Positions 51,683-59,873 of a DNA stretch of 64,000 nucleotides are shown here, piece by piece. A program made the translations under genes and the position numbers. A model generated the notes under the pieces. The model was not told the origin of the DNA. It did no database searches and worked only from the letters and a program-made list of their open reading frames with translations. Each line of letters begins with the position of its first letter. Positions within the stretch are counted from its first letter, which is position 1. The stretch covers positions 54,881 through 118,880 of the forward strand of contig CAJUHC010000004.1 of NCBI GenBank assembly GCA_910586345.1. The letters are read 5' to 3'. Origin of the DNA: an uncultured Christensenella sp. Lineage in GTDB: Bacteria > Bacillota > Clostridia > Christensenellales > Borkfalkiaceae.

Positions 51683-54463
51683 TTACTCGGTTCTGAGCGC
51701 GACGACAGGGTCTTTCTTTGCCGCAGCCGATGCGGGAATCAATCCGGAAATAAGCGTGAGAATTACGCTGATTAACACCATTATAAGAGCCTGCCATACG
51801 GGCAGCGACGCTATCGTGAAGATACCTGCAATCGAGCCGACGATAAGATTGATTACGAGCGAAAGAATATAAGTTATTATAACGCCCACGAGTCCCGCGG
51901 CGAGACCTATAATAAAGGTTTCAGCAATGAACAGACGCTTAATATCTTTCTTACGTGCTCCGACGGAACGAAGTATGCCTATCTCTTTTATTCTCTCGAC
52001 TACGGACACGTAAGTTATTATGCCGACCATAACGGTTGATACGACAAGCGACAGCGCGGTAAACGCTATGAGAGCGATTGTTATCATCTGTATCATCGTA
52101 TTTATCATCGTAATCATCAGCCCGACCGTATCGGTGTATTTGATTTTGTCGTTTTCTGTAAGTCCCGTAACCCTTACAACGGTTCCGTCTTTATTCGTAT
52201 ATTCGAGAATCCCGTCCGAGCTACCGCAAGCGGTATTCCATAAATCGAGATAATCCGTAACCAAATCTTTACTCTCGAAATCGAGCGGATAGATATAGAA
52301 CGCGTTAGGCAAATCGGTGCCCGCAACTATGTCGACGCCGACCGATAAATCCCTGTTCGCGCCTCCCGACATAATTATGCTCATCATATCGGTTTGACTC
52401 ATTATTATCGAAGACGCGGTACCGGTCGCATATCCACCCTCGGCAGGATAAGAAAATTCATAATTATATGGCAGATTTTCAAGCCTTTTATCCGGAAGTC
52501 CGTCTATGAACTTGACTATCTCGCTGTCCTTTGCGGAAGCTATGGTTTTACGCGTGAGCTTTTCTGTATAATACAGACCCGAAGACAGAGAACCGTAAGT
52601 TACGTCATCTTTTTTCTGTATAATAGCTTTGACTTTAAGTTTCATTCCCTTTTCCGTATCGAAGTTATCGGAATACGGATTGTACATATACGGAACAGCC
52701 TTGCCCGTCTGCGGATTGGTTAAATTCACGTAGCTGTATACAGCGTCGTTCGGATACCAGGTAAACGAATGTGCGTCTTCGCCGATAAAAAACGAATAGT
52801 CGAGACCTTTATATTCTTCGTCGTATTTATTTTCGTTTTCAAGCCATTTGCCGTTGTATTTCCAGATAATATTTTCGTCGTAAGCGTCTCCGGCGGCTTT
52901 ATAAGCGAAATTGAGGAACTCTTCTTCAGTCATATATCCGAACTGACCGAAATTGAGGTCTGCAAACGCATTGTCGTTCACAACTAGAATAAGACCGTCT
53001 TCGCTGTTGAAGATTTCTTCAAGTTCCTCTCCGCTTAAATTTTCCGTCTTGCCTTTATCGGTCGCTAAAATCTCGTACTGTTTGAGTATGTATTTATAAT
53101 CGGGCATTTCCATAAAAGAGCTGACCGTGCTTATCATAGGCGCGTATTTGGAGTATTTATCCTGCTTACCGAGAACGGAAGTATACATCGAACGTATTCC
53201 CGTAATTGAAGAATTGTAAACTTTATCCGAATTTCCGCCTACCGCGAATTCAGTATATATGTAGTTCGACATATCGAAGTTGTAACCGAATTGAAGCGCG
53301 TTATAGTATTCCGACGGCATACTGTCGACGAAGTCTTTGTATTCGGGCGTTATTATGTTCGTAATTGTCGCGCCGTTGAACTTCATAAGGTCGTCGAGAA
53401 CCGAATCGACGTAAACTTTGTCGTCGAGTCTGTGCAAATCTATTTTTTTACCGCTCCCGTTCATACTTTCCATAAGCGCGGTCACATCGACAGCTGTTTC
53501 CGTCACCGCCAAGGGATAACCGGAAAGCATATCGTCTTCCATACTTACTATGTAGCTCTGAACGCCCGCCGAAATAGCGAGAACCATCGAAACGCCTATT
53601 ATACCTATACTGCCTGCAATGGCGACCATAGAAGTACGCTTTATTTTCGAAAGCAGATTTTTGAGCGAAAGCATAAACGCCATTCCGAACGACATAGAAG
53701 AACGTTTCTTTTTGCCCTTGTTGGTTTTGAGAGTTTCATTTGCCGATTCTTCGAGAACCGCGTCCCCGCCGTCGGTATCTTCCCCGCCGTAAGGCATACT
53801 GTCGTCAGTGATAAGACCGTCCATTAACCTTATGATACGCGTCGAATACTGTTCGGCAAGTTCGGGGTTGTGTGTAACCATTATTACGAGCCTGTCTTTT
53901 GAAATTTCTTTCAGCAAGTCCATAATCTGGACGCTCGTCTTTGAATCGAGCGCGCCCGTCGGTTCGTCCGCAAGAACGATTTCGGGGTCGTTGATAAGAG
54001 CGCGCGCGATAGCAACCCTTTGCGCCTGACCGCCCGAGAGCTGGTTGGGACGGTTGTTAATCTTGTCTTTAAGTCCGACTTTGTCGAGCGCTTCGATAGC
54101 CCTTTGACGGCGTTCTTCCTTGCTGATACCAGAAATCATCAGCGCGAGTTCGACGTTTTGCAAAATAGTCTGATGCGGAATCAGATGATAGCTTTGGAAT
54201 ATGAAACCTATAGAATGGTTTCTGTAAGTATCCCAATCTCTGTCGCCGTATTCTTTCGTGCTCACCCCGTTAATTATAAGGTCGCCCGAAGTATATTTGT
54301 CAAGACCGCCTATTATGTTTAACAGCGTGGTCTTACCGCAGCCGGACGCGCCCAAAATCGAAACGAACTCGTTCTTTCTGAAATTCAGCGAAATGCCTTT
54401 GAGCGCGGAAACGGTTCCGCCTGCGACAACGTAGTCCTTTTTTATGTCTTTTAGTTGTAACAT
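51683..54463 (-). CDS. MacB-like ABC transporter, ATPase fused to FtsX-type permease
   Basis: A 926-residue fusion. The ABC domain (1-225) has Walker A GASGCGKTT near 38, signature LSGGQAQRVAIARAL near 142 and Walker B IVLADEPTGALD. The permease part has one helix near 280-300, a large outer domain (about 305-785) and three C-terminal helices ending LIPASAAAKKDPV. This is the Type VII ABC (LolD/MacB) layout, which moves lipids, peptides or signals to the outside or does mechanical work; the cargo is unknown. It starts 36 nt after gltX. Confidence 0.88.
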   Translation of the reverse strand: MLQLKDIKKDYVVAGGTVSALKGISLNFRKNEFVSILGASGCGKTTLLNIIGGLDKYTSGDLIINGVSTKEYGDRDWDTYRNHSIGFIFQSYHLIPHQTILQNVELALMISGISKEERRQRAIEALDKVGLKDKINNRPNQLSGGQAQRVAIARALINDPEIVLADEPTGALDSKTSVQIMDLLKEISKDRLVIMVTHNPELAEQYSTRIIRLMDGLITDDSMPYGGEDTDGGDAVLEESANETLKTNKGKKKRSSMSFGMAFMLSLKNLLSKIKRTSMVAIAGSIGIIGVSMVLAISAGVQSYIVSMEDDMLSGYPLAVTETAVDVTALMESMNGSGKKIDLHRLDDKVYVDSVLDDLMKFNGATITNIITPEYKDFVDSMPSEYYNALQFGYNFDMSNYIYTEFAVGGNSDKVYNSSITGIRSMYTSVLGKQDKYSKYAPMISTVSSFMEMPDYKYILKQYEILATDKGKTENLSGEELEEIFNSEDGLILVVNDNAFADLNFGQFGYMTEEEFLNFAYKAAGDAYDENIIWKYNGKWLENENKYDEEYKGLDYSFFIGEDAHSFTWYPNDAVYSYVNLTNPQTGKAVPYMYNPYSDNFDTEKGMKLKVKAIIQKKDDVTYGSLSSGLYYTEKLTRKTIASAKDSEIVKFIDGLPDKRLENLPYNYEFSYPAEGGYATGTASSIIMSQTDMMSIIMSGGANRDLSVGVDIVAGTDLPNAFYIYPLDFESKDLVTDYLDLWNTACGSSDGILEYTNKDGTVVRVTGLTENDKIKYTDTVGLMITMINTMIQMITIALIAFTALSLVVSTVMVGIITYVSVVERIKEIGILRSVGARKKDIKRLFIAETFIIGLAAGLVGVIITYILSLVINLIVGSIAGIFTIASLPVWQALIMVLISVILTLISGLIPASAAAKKDPVVALRTE

Positions 54464-54499
54464 TTAAAGCCTCTTTTTTAAAATTTTTAACCCTACGGT

Positions 54500-56143
54500 T
54501 TATCTCTTACCTGCTTGCAACCGCGATACCGAACGGTCTTTGCCGAGTATGCGCATTATCGTACATAAATCGGGCGAATTCGGAGCGCCCGCAACGGCTA
54601 TTCTCAGTATCTCCGCCAAGTCGGAAACGTTTCCTCTGAACGCGTTCGGATTCGCCTTGTATTCGCTCGTTTCGCCTGCAAAACCGACTTTGGGAGCGAT
54701 TGCCTTTACTTTTGCAAACCAGACGGAATTGTCGTCCTCAGGGTCGTAGGTATTTATAAATTCATCGAGAACGGTATTGACGGTTTCATCGTCGAATCTG
54801 TAAGAGTATTCGGGAGCAAACGCGTCGTCGAAAAAGTAATCTATTAATCTTACGCCCTGTTCGGCGCGTTCTATGTCTTTTCTCCGTTTCTTTCCGCCTA
54901 TTCCCATAACGAGTTCAAGCACTTTTATAATATACTCTTTGTCTTTAAAATGCGCCCTGTCAGCTTCACTGCCGAATTCTTGTACCCATTTATCGAGGAA
55001 ATCAAAGCACTCCTCTGCGGAAAGTCTGGATATTTCCGTCTTAGAAACGTCGTTGAGTTTATCCAAATCGAACAGCGCGCCGCTCCTGCTCATTTTTTCG
55101 ATTCTGAATTTAAAATCGCGGTAATCCTTGTCGGGATTTTTAAGCGCCCATTCTTCGAAATCGGAATTCAGCAAGGTCATAAGATATTTAACGACGGCGA
55201 CGGGGAAATAGCCCGCTTTACGGTAATAATCAAGGGAAAGTTCGGGGTCTTTGCGTTTGGAAAGCTTGCGTTTGGTTCCGCCGTCCATCTTCATAAGCGA
55301 GGACGTATGCGCGTAACGCGGAGGCTTGAAGCCGAGAACTTTATGAAGTTCCAAATGCACGGGCAGACTCGAAAGCCATTCTTCGCCTCTTATAACCAGA
55401 GTAGTTCGCATAAAATGGTCGTCTATAACGTGAGCAAAATGATAAGTCGGAATACCGTCGGATTTTAAAATTACGACGTCCTGGTCGTTTTCCGTAACGG
55501 TGACTTCGCCCTTTATCGCGTCGCGGAACGCAATCTTATTTTCGATACCGCCCTGCGATTTCAAACGTATCACGAACTTCTTGCCCGCGTTTATATTTTC
55601 GTATATTTTTTCTTCCGAAAGGTTTCTGCATTTGGCGTACTCGCCGTAATAGCCCGTCGTTTTCTTTTGAGACGTCTGTTCTTCGCGGACGGAATCGAGT
55701 TCGGTTTCGGTACAGAAACAGGGATATGCAAGACCTTTTTCTATCAGAACCTTTACGAAAGCCCTGTAAATTTTTGCCCGTTGCCGCTGATAATAAGGAC
55801 CGTATTTATTAAGGGGCGAATCTATTTCCGCGCCCTCGTCGAAACCGAGTCCGAAATAATTGAGCGAACGGATAACGCTTTCGACCGCGCCTTCGACTTT
55901 CCTCTTTTCGTCCGTGTCCTCTATTCTGAGATAAAACACGCCGTCGGTCGTATGCGCGCTTCGCTCGTCGGCGAGCGCGGAATAAAGATTGCCGAGGTGA
56001 ATAAAGCCCGTGGGCGACGGCGCGAGACGCGTAATCTCCGCTTTGGGCGCGCGTTCGCGCTCGGGATAGATTTTCTCGTACTCTTCTACGGGAAGAAGGT
56101 CTTTATCGGGTATAAGTACCGATGCAAGTTTTTTCATATCCAT
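54500..56143 (-). CDS. gltX: Glutamyl-tRNA synthetase
   Basis: A 547-residue class I synthetase. The HIGH-type motif is in APSPTGFIHLGNLYSAL near 42-58, RIEDTDEKR follows near 80, and the KMSKS-type motif is KLSKRKDPELS near 290. The C-terminal anticodon domain is helical and ends with NSPDLCTIMRILGK. The start is ATG at 56143, with AGGA about 9 nt upstream; the GTG at 56158 lies in the end of the upstream regulator gene. It may charge tRNA-Glu only or also tRNA-Gln; the sequence does not settle this. Confidence 0.95.
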   Translation of the reverse strand: MDMKKLASVLIPDKDLLPVEEYEKIYPERERAPKAEITRLAPSPTGFIHLGNLYSALADERSAHTTDGVFYLRIEDTDEKRKVEGAVESVIRSLNYFGLGFDEGAEIDSPLNKYGPYYQRQRAKIYRAFVKVLIEKGLAYPCFCTETELDSVREEQTSQKKTTGYYGEYAKCRNLSEEKIYENINAGKKFVIRLKSQGGIENKIAFRDAIKGEVTVTENDQDVVILKSDGIPTYHFAHVIDDHFMRTTLVIRGEEWLSSLPVHLELHKVLGFKPPRYAHTSSLMKMDGGTKRKLSKRKDPELSLDYYRKAGYFPVAVVKYLMTLLNSDFEEWALKNPDKDYRDFKFRIEKMSRSGALFDLDKLNDVSKTEISRLSAEECFDFLDKWVQEFGSEADRAHFKDKEYIIKVLELVMGIGGKKRRKDIERAEQGVRLIDYFFDDAFAPEYSYRFDDETVNTVLDEFINTYDPEDDNSVWFAKVKAIAPKVGFAGETSEYKANPNAFRGNVSDLAEILRIAVAGAPNSPDLCTIMRILGKDRSVSRLQAGKR

Positions 56144-56154
56144 TATATGTTTCC

Positions 56155-56775
56155 TCACTTTTTGCGTTTAAAAGGCAATAAAGCCAGCTTTTTTAAAATG
56201 AACCATAAAATTATCAGTATTTCGAACACGCCCGCCACGATATATAAAAAATAAATTTTATCGAATTCGGAAAAAGCGTCTACGAAAACGTGAAATATGG
56301 CGGCGGCGCCCCAGATAATGAGCGAACAAGAAAGTATATTCGTTATCCAGTTTCCCCACTTAGCCGAAAAAACCGTTAAAAGTATACCGCAAACGAACGG
56401 GGAAATAACGAAATTAAGATACGCGTATTTTTCCGTTTCGGGTATAAAATAAAAAATCATAAACAAGACCGTAGACACGAACCACACCAATCCCACCGAG
56501 AGAGCGACTACGAGTATCCGCTTTTTTCCTAAATTCATTTTAGGCTTAACACTCTTACGGAGCGGAGCGGATTTTATTATATCGTCTACGCTTATATTGT
56601 AAATTTCAGCAAGCTTTATCAGCACACGTATATCGGGAATCGCCTCGCCTCTCTCCCATTTGGAAACGGCTTTGTCGGAATAATTGAGCATATCCGCAAG
56701 CTGAGCCTGCGTAAGACGCGCACCCGTACGTAGTTCGACAAGATTTTTGGATATAGTTTCTTTCAGTTCGTCCAT
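56155..56775 (-). CDS. XRE-family regulator with four membrane helices
   Basis: A 206-residue protein. Residues 8-65 form an XRE helix-turn-helix (LVELRTGARLTQAQLADML, then YSDKAVSKWERGEAIPD). After a basic linker come four hydrophobic segments (about 84-106, 115-135, 145-165 and 175-196). This layout is common in Firmicutes regulators that act as membrane-held repressors; the signal is unknown. The ATG at 56775 sits 6 nt from its -10, suggesting a leaderless transcript. It slightly overlaps the region before gltX, so both may be in one transcript. Confidence 0.85.
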   Translation of the reverse strand: MDELKETISKNLVELRTGARLTQAQLADMLNYSDKAVSKWERGEAIPDIRVLIKLAEIYNISVDDIIKSAPLRKSVKPKMNLGKKRILVVALSVGLVWFVSTVLFMIFYFIPETEKYAYLNFVISPFVCGILLTVFSAKWGNWITNILSCSLIIWGAAAIFHVFVDAFSEFDKIYFLYIVAGVFEILIILWFILKKLALLPFKRKK

Positions 56776-56781
56776 AACGTT

Positions 56782-56810
56782 ATTTTAACACGTATCGCAC
56801 GAAAACACAA
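56782..56810 (-). promoter_or_regulatory. Promoter of the XRE regulator gene, probably leaderless
   Basis: On the minus strand TTGTGT (56805-56810), 17-bp spacer, TAAAAT (56782-56787), then 6 nt to the ATG at 56775. No ribosome-binding site is present. Confidence 0.65.
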
Positions 56811-56820
56811 CTAAAATACG

Positions 56821-56839
56821 ACTCTACCGTGAGTAGAGT
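56821..56839. promoter_or_regulatory. Candidate operator of the XRE regulator
   Basis: ACTCTAC-CGTGA-GTAGAGT is a perfect 7-bp inverted repeat 10 bp upstream of the -35 of the regulator promoter. A weaker related half-site, AGTAGAAT, lies about 13 bp to the right. Auto-control is a plausible guess. Confidence 0.5.
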
Positions 56840-56921
56840 GTGAAAATTCAGCAGTAGAATTGTGATTTTTCATAGTTTACGCACAAAATTAAAAAGTGGA
56901 GAACAAAACAGGCGTTTTATG

Positions 56922-56954
56922 TTGTTTTTGGATAAATTTGGGGTATACTATAAT
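56922..56954 (+). promoter_or_regulatory. Candidate promoter of the DegV gene
   Basis: TTGTTT (56922-56927), 16-bp spacer, TATACT (56944-56949), overlapped by TATAAT (56949-56954). The ATG at 57013 follows a ~55-nt leader with AAGGAG. Confidence 0.5.
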
Positions 56955-57012
56955 AAAAAGAAAAATTACGTTAGTTCGTTTGCGTTTTACGCAATAAATT
57001 CAAGGAGTTTTT

Positions 57013-57933
57013 ATGTTCGATATTTACGTCGACTCGGCGGCTAATCTTACCGAGGATATGATTTTAAACCACAATATTAAAGTTATACCTTTTACTTATA
57101 CGTCAAACGGTACCGAAAAATTGTGTTTCGAAAGCGGAGTTCCGTTTTCGAAAACCGCGAAAAAATTCTATGAAGATATGGCTCAGGGTACCGAAATTAA
57201 AACTTCGTTAGTATGCGAAGCGAATTTTACGGAAGCCGTCACCCCCTCGCTCGAACAGGGTAAAGACGTACTTATAATCACGATAACGGCAGGTATAAGC
57301 GGAACTAACGCACAGGCTATGAAGGCGCGCACCGCGCTCAAAGAAAAATTCCCTGACAGACAGATATACGTTGCCGACAGCGCTAACGCTTCGCTCGGAG
57401 AAGGTTTGATTGCCGTATATGCAGCAAAACTCAGAGAATCGGGCGAAAACATACAGACGTGCGTAAACTGGATTGAAGATAACAAATATAAATTAAACTC
57501 CTACGTTACAGTAAACGATTTGAAATATCTGCGAAAAAGCGGAAGAGTTTCCACTATCGCCGCGATTGCGGGCGCGATTCTCAATATCAAGCCAATGCTT
57601 AAAGCCGACAGCAACTCGCCTGCGAAACTTACCGTTTACGGCAAAGAACGCGGAAGAAGAAAATCGATTGAAGCGATAATAAAAGGGTTTACCGAAAACG
57701 TCATAAATCCGGAAAATCAGACCATAGCCATTACGCACTGCAATTGCGAAGACGAAGCGTTGAGCCTTGCGGAAAAACTCAGAGAACTCGGCGCGAAAGA
57801 GATAGTTATCGAATACTACGACCTGTGCACCGGTTCGCACGTAGGACCCGGAACAATAGCGCTGTTCTTTATGGGAAAAGACAGACGCAACCTTTCGGCA
57901 AATTCCGAAACGAACTCAAAACCGAAACGCTGA
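57013..57933 (+). CDS. DegV family fatty-acid-binding protein (FakB-like)
   Basis: A 306-residue protein of usual family length. It begins MFDIYVDSAANLTEDM (DegV family start with the SAANL turn), has ITITAGISGTNAQAM near 95 with the fatty-acid carboxyl-binding Ser/Thr, VADSANASLGEG near 117, YLRKSGRVS near 175, and HVGPGTIALFFMG at the end. Family proteins bind a fatty acid and present it to the FakA kinase. No fakA gene is in the window. AAGGAG precedes the ATG. Confidence 0.92.
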   Translation: MFDIYVDSAANLTEDMILNHNIKVIPFTYTSNGTEKLCFESGVPFSKTAKKFYEDMAQGTEIKTSLVCEANFTEAVTPSLEQGKDVLIITITAGISGTNAQAMKARTALKEKFPDRQIYVADSANASLGEGLIAVYAAKLRESGENIQTCVNWIEDNKYKLNSYVTVNDLKYLRKSGRVSTIAAIAGAILNIKPMLKADSNSPAKLTVYGKERGRRKSIEAIIKGFTENVINPENQTIAITHCNCEDEALSLAEKLRELGAKEIVIEYYDLCTGSHVGPGTIALFFMGKDRRNLSANSETNSKPKR

Positions 57934-57990
57934 ACCTGAAACAAGCAAAACAAAAACTCTCCGTTTTTTTGCGGGAATTTTATAGTGATA

Positions 57991-58026
57991 AAAGCAAGGA
58001 TATTAAAATTGTCCTTGCTTCTTTAA
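57991..58026 (+). terminator. Terminator after the DegV gene
   Basis: AAGCAAGGA (57992-58000) and TCCTTGCTT (58012-58020) with an AT-rich loop, followed by CTTTAAT. Moderately strong; the right arm also provides the -35 of the next promoter. Confidence 0.6.
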
Positions 58027-58043
58027 TATGTTTTTGTTATAAT
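58015..58043 (+). promoter_or_regulatory. Promoter of the PH-like membrane protein gene
   Basis: TTGCTT (58015-58020), 17-bp spacer, TATAAT (58038-58043). The ATG at 58086 has AAAGGA 8 nt or so upstream. Confidence 0.7.
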
Positions 58044-58085
58044 GTTGCCAAGAAAACACTAATTGAATGAAAAAGGAATAATATA

Positions 58086-58565
58086 ATGGAGCCGAATTAT
58101 GAATTAGAAGATACATTATTTGAAGAGCCTATATTATGGAAATATTCTCCGACTAAATATCGTAAATTATCCAACGAACTATTATACGCAAGCATAGTTC
58201 CAGCGGCTTGCCTATTGGCGGGGGTAATATTAGCATTGACAGATATTATTTTGTGGATAGGTTTATTAATGTTTGGCGGGACAGCAGTTATTACGTTTCT
58301 CATAATCTTGTTTAAAATTCCTAAACAAGCAAGACCTGTATATGCGATTACAGAAACTAAAATCATTATTTATCCCTTTATGTATATTGCTGATTTTGCC
58401 AATATTAACAAAATAATAAAAAAGGGTTCGCCTATCAACGGGAAGCTTGGAACAATTAAATTTAAGCTTAAAAAAAATTTTAGCTCAAATTACCGATTTT
58501 CTAATATTGAAGATGTCGACACAGTCTATGACTTATTAATATCACTTTGGACAAAATATATATAA
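58086..58565 (+). CDS. Small membrane protein with bacterial PH-like domain
   Basis: A 159-residue protein. An acidic N-terminus with EEPILWKYSPTKYRKLS is followed by two close membrane helices (about 33-73), then ARPVYAITETKIIIYPF, the YxxTxxRI/YxIT start of bacterial PH (DUF304/YdbT-like) domains, and a basic beta-rich end. Its codon use is clearly richer in A and T than the neighbours, which suggests recent acquisition or weak selection. Function unknown. Confidence 0.7.
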   Translation: MEPNYELEDTLFEEPILWKYSPTKYRKLSNELLYASIVPAACLLAGVILALTDIILWIGLLMFGGTAVITFLIILFKIPKQARPVYAITETKIIIYPFMYIADFANINKIIKKGSPINGKLGTIKFKLKKNFSSNYRFSNIEDVDTVYDLLISLWTKYI

Positions 58566-58600
58566 ATTTCAACCTACCGTTACATGTGCTTAAAAAATAT

Positions 58601-58640
58601 AACACACTATCTTCTAAAACTAAGATAGTGTGTTATTTAT
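58601..58640 (+). terminator. Terminator after the PH-like gene
   Basis: Perfect 13-bp arms AACACACTATCTT (58601-58613) and AAGATAGTGTGTT (58622-58634), 8-nt loop, then ATTTATTT. Confidence 0.88.
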
Positions 58641-58674
58641 TTACCCACAATGAATAACCTATAAAAAGTTTTTT

Positions 58675-59160
58675 TCAGTGCGTTTTATCGTATCCGAACG
58701 CGTCGGGTTTCTCTTTAAGCAAATATCCGAGAAAACATTCGCAACCGTCGCGAATATCCGAGAAAGCTTTTTCGAAATCACGCGTGTACCAAGGGTCCGC
58801 CACGTCGCGCGGATTATCGGTAAACGAGCAGAGTTTGTAAATTTTTCCGCCGTACCCGCCGCAAGTCAGACGCAGTAAATCAAGAAGATTCGAACTGTCC
58901 ATAACAAGTATGTAATCGTTATTTTTAACGTCCGCGAGCGTTATTTGTTTTGCAACGTGTTTTCCCGCAATTCCGTGCATAATAAGAGTTTTCTTTGCGG
59001 GAGGATAAATTCCGTTGCCCTCTTCGCAGTCGGACGTTCCGAAAGAAGAAACACGGAAACTTGAAGTGAGTCCGCGCTCTTTTATCAAATTTAAGAATAT
59101 AAGTTCCGCCATAGGCGAACGGCAGATATTTCCAAGACAAACAAACGCTACGTTAATCAT
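58675..59160 (-). CDS. Low-molecular-weight protein tyrosine phosphatase
   Basis: A 161-residue enzyme of standard size. The P-loop is CLGNICRSP at 8-16 (CX5R), the general acid is in DPWYTRDFEKAF near 125. It removes phosphate from protein tyrosine (or arginine) residues. It lies 20 nt after the LOG-family gene, with GGGAGGT before the ATG, so the two are co-transcribed. A capsule-control role as in Wzb-like enzymes is possible but the sugar operon is far away. Confidence 0.92.
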   Translation of the reverse strand: MINVAFVCLGNICRSPMAELIFLNLIKERGLTSSFRVSSFGTSDCEEGNGIYPPAKKTLIMHGIAGKHVAKQITLADVKNNDYILVMDSSNLLDLLRLTCGGYGGKIYKLCSFTDNPRDVADPWYTRDFEKAFSDIRDGCECFLGYLLKEKPDAFGYDKTH

Positions 59161-59180
59161 ACGCTACCTCCCGGGTAAAA

Positions 59181-59765
59181 TTATTCGCCCGTTTTAAGCT
59201 TGCTCAAATCAAACTTCTGCGGAACGTAATTTTCGATATATTCTATTATTTCGGACGGGGAAGTAAAATACGAATACATTTCACTGCACGCGAAAGACAT
59301 AAATTTACGTTTCTTTACCGTCAGCATAAAATTTTCAAGCTCGTCGTAATATCCCTCTAAATTATACAGAGCCAAAGCTTTGTCGTGTCTGCCGAGCTGT
59401 TTTAAAGTCAGAACCTCGAAATATTCTTCAAAAGTTCCTATACCGCCCGGAACTATAATAAACGCTTCCGCCTCGTTCTCCATAATGAATTTCCGCTCGG
59501 ACATAGTTTTCGTATAAGTTATTTTATCGCACGAATCGTATATCAGTTCTATGCTTTCTTCTCTGAAAAATTCGGGAATTACGCCGTGAATATAACCTCC
59601 GCCGCGCTTGAAACCGCGGGCGGCCGCGCCCATCAGTCCCGTCGCACCTGCGCCGAACACCAAAGAATGTCCTCTTTTAGCGAGTTCTTCTCCGAGTTCT
59701 TCCACCGCTTTTATATAAATATCGTCGATATGGGCGCTTGCCGCGCCGAAAATACAAATTTTCAT
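59181..59765 (-). CDS. LOG family protein (TIGR00730, nucleotide 5'-monophosphate phosphoribohydrolase-like)
   Basis: A 194-residue Rossmann protein. The family signature PGGIGTFEEYFE is near 107 (PGGxGTxxE), with GGGYIHGVIPEFF near 55 and RKFIMENEAEAF near 91. LOG proteins release a base from a nucleotide monophosphate (cytokinin type in plants); the bacterial role is often unknown. First gene of a pair with the phosphatase, with GAGGC before the ATG. Confidence 0.9.
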   Translation of the reverse strand: MKICIFGAASAHIDDIYIKAVEELGEELAKRGHSLVFGAGATGLMGAAARGFKRGGGYIHGVIPEFFREESIELIYDSCDKITYTKTMSERKFIMENEAEAFIIVPGGIGTFEEYFEVLTLKQLGRHDKALALYNLEGYYDELENFMLTVKKRKFMSFACSEMYSYFTSPSEIIEYIENYVPQKFDLSKLKTGE

Positions 59766-59799
59766 TAAAGCCTCTTAAAATCAAATAATATACTCTACT

Positions 59800-59827
59800 A
59801 TTATATTCAATTTATAGAAAAAGTCAA
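59800..59827 (-). promoter_or_regulatory. Promoter of the LOG/phosphatase operon
   Basis: On the minus strand TTGACT (59822-59827), 16-bp spacer, TATAAT (59800-59805). Confidence 0.75.
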
Positions 59828-59834
59828 TACAAGC

Positions 59835-59869
59835 AATTACGCGGCGGGTACTCAACCGCGCCGCGCAAT
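59835..59869. terminator. GC-rich hairpin after the flavodiiron gene, possible terminator
   Basis: ATTACGCGGCGG and CCGCGCCGCGCAAT pair with a small bulge. The T-rich side faces right, whereas the gene that ends here runs left, so its value as terminator for that gene is doubtful. Confidence 0.4.
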
Positions 59870-59873
59870 TTTA

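Noticed and set aside
57744..58070. 108-codon open frame on the + strand at the end of the DegV gene
   Set aside because: It is a shifted frame within DegV that runs on through the terminator; composition is Arg-rich and no start signal is present.
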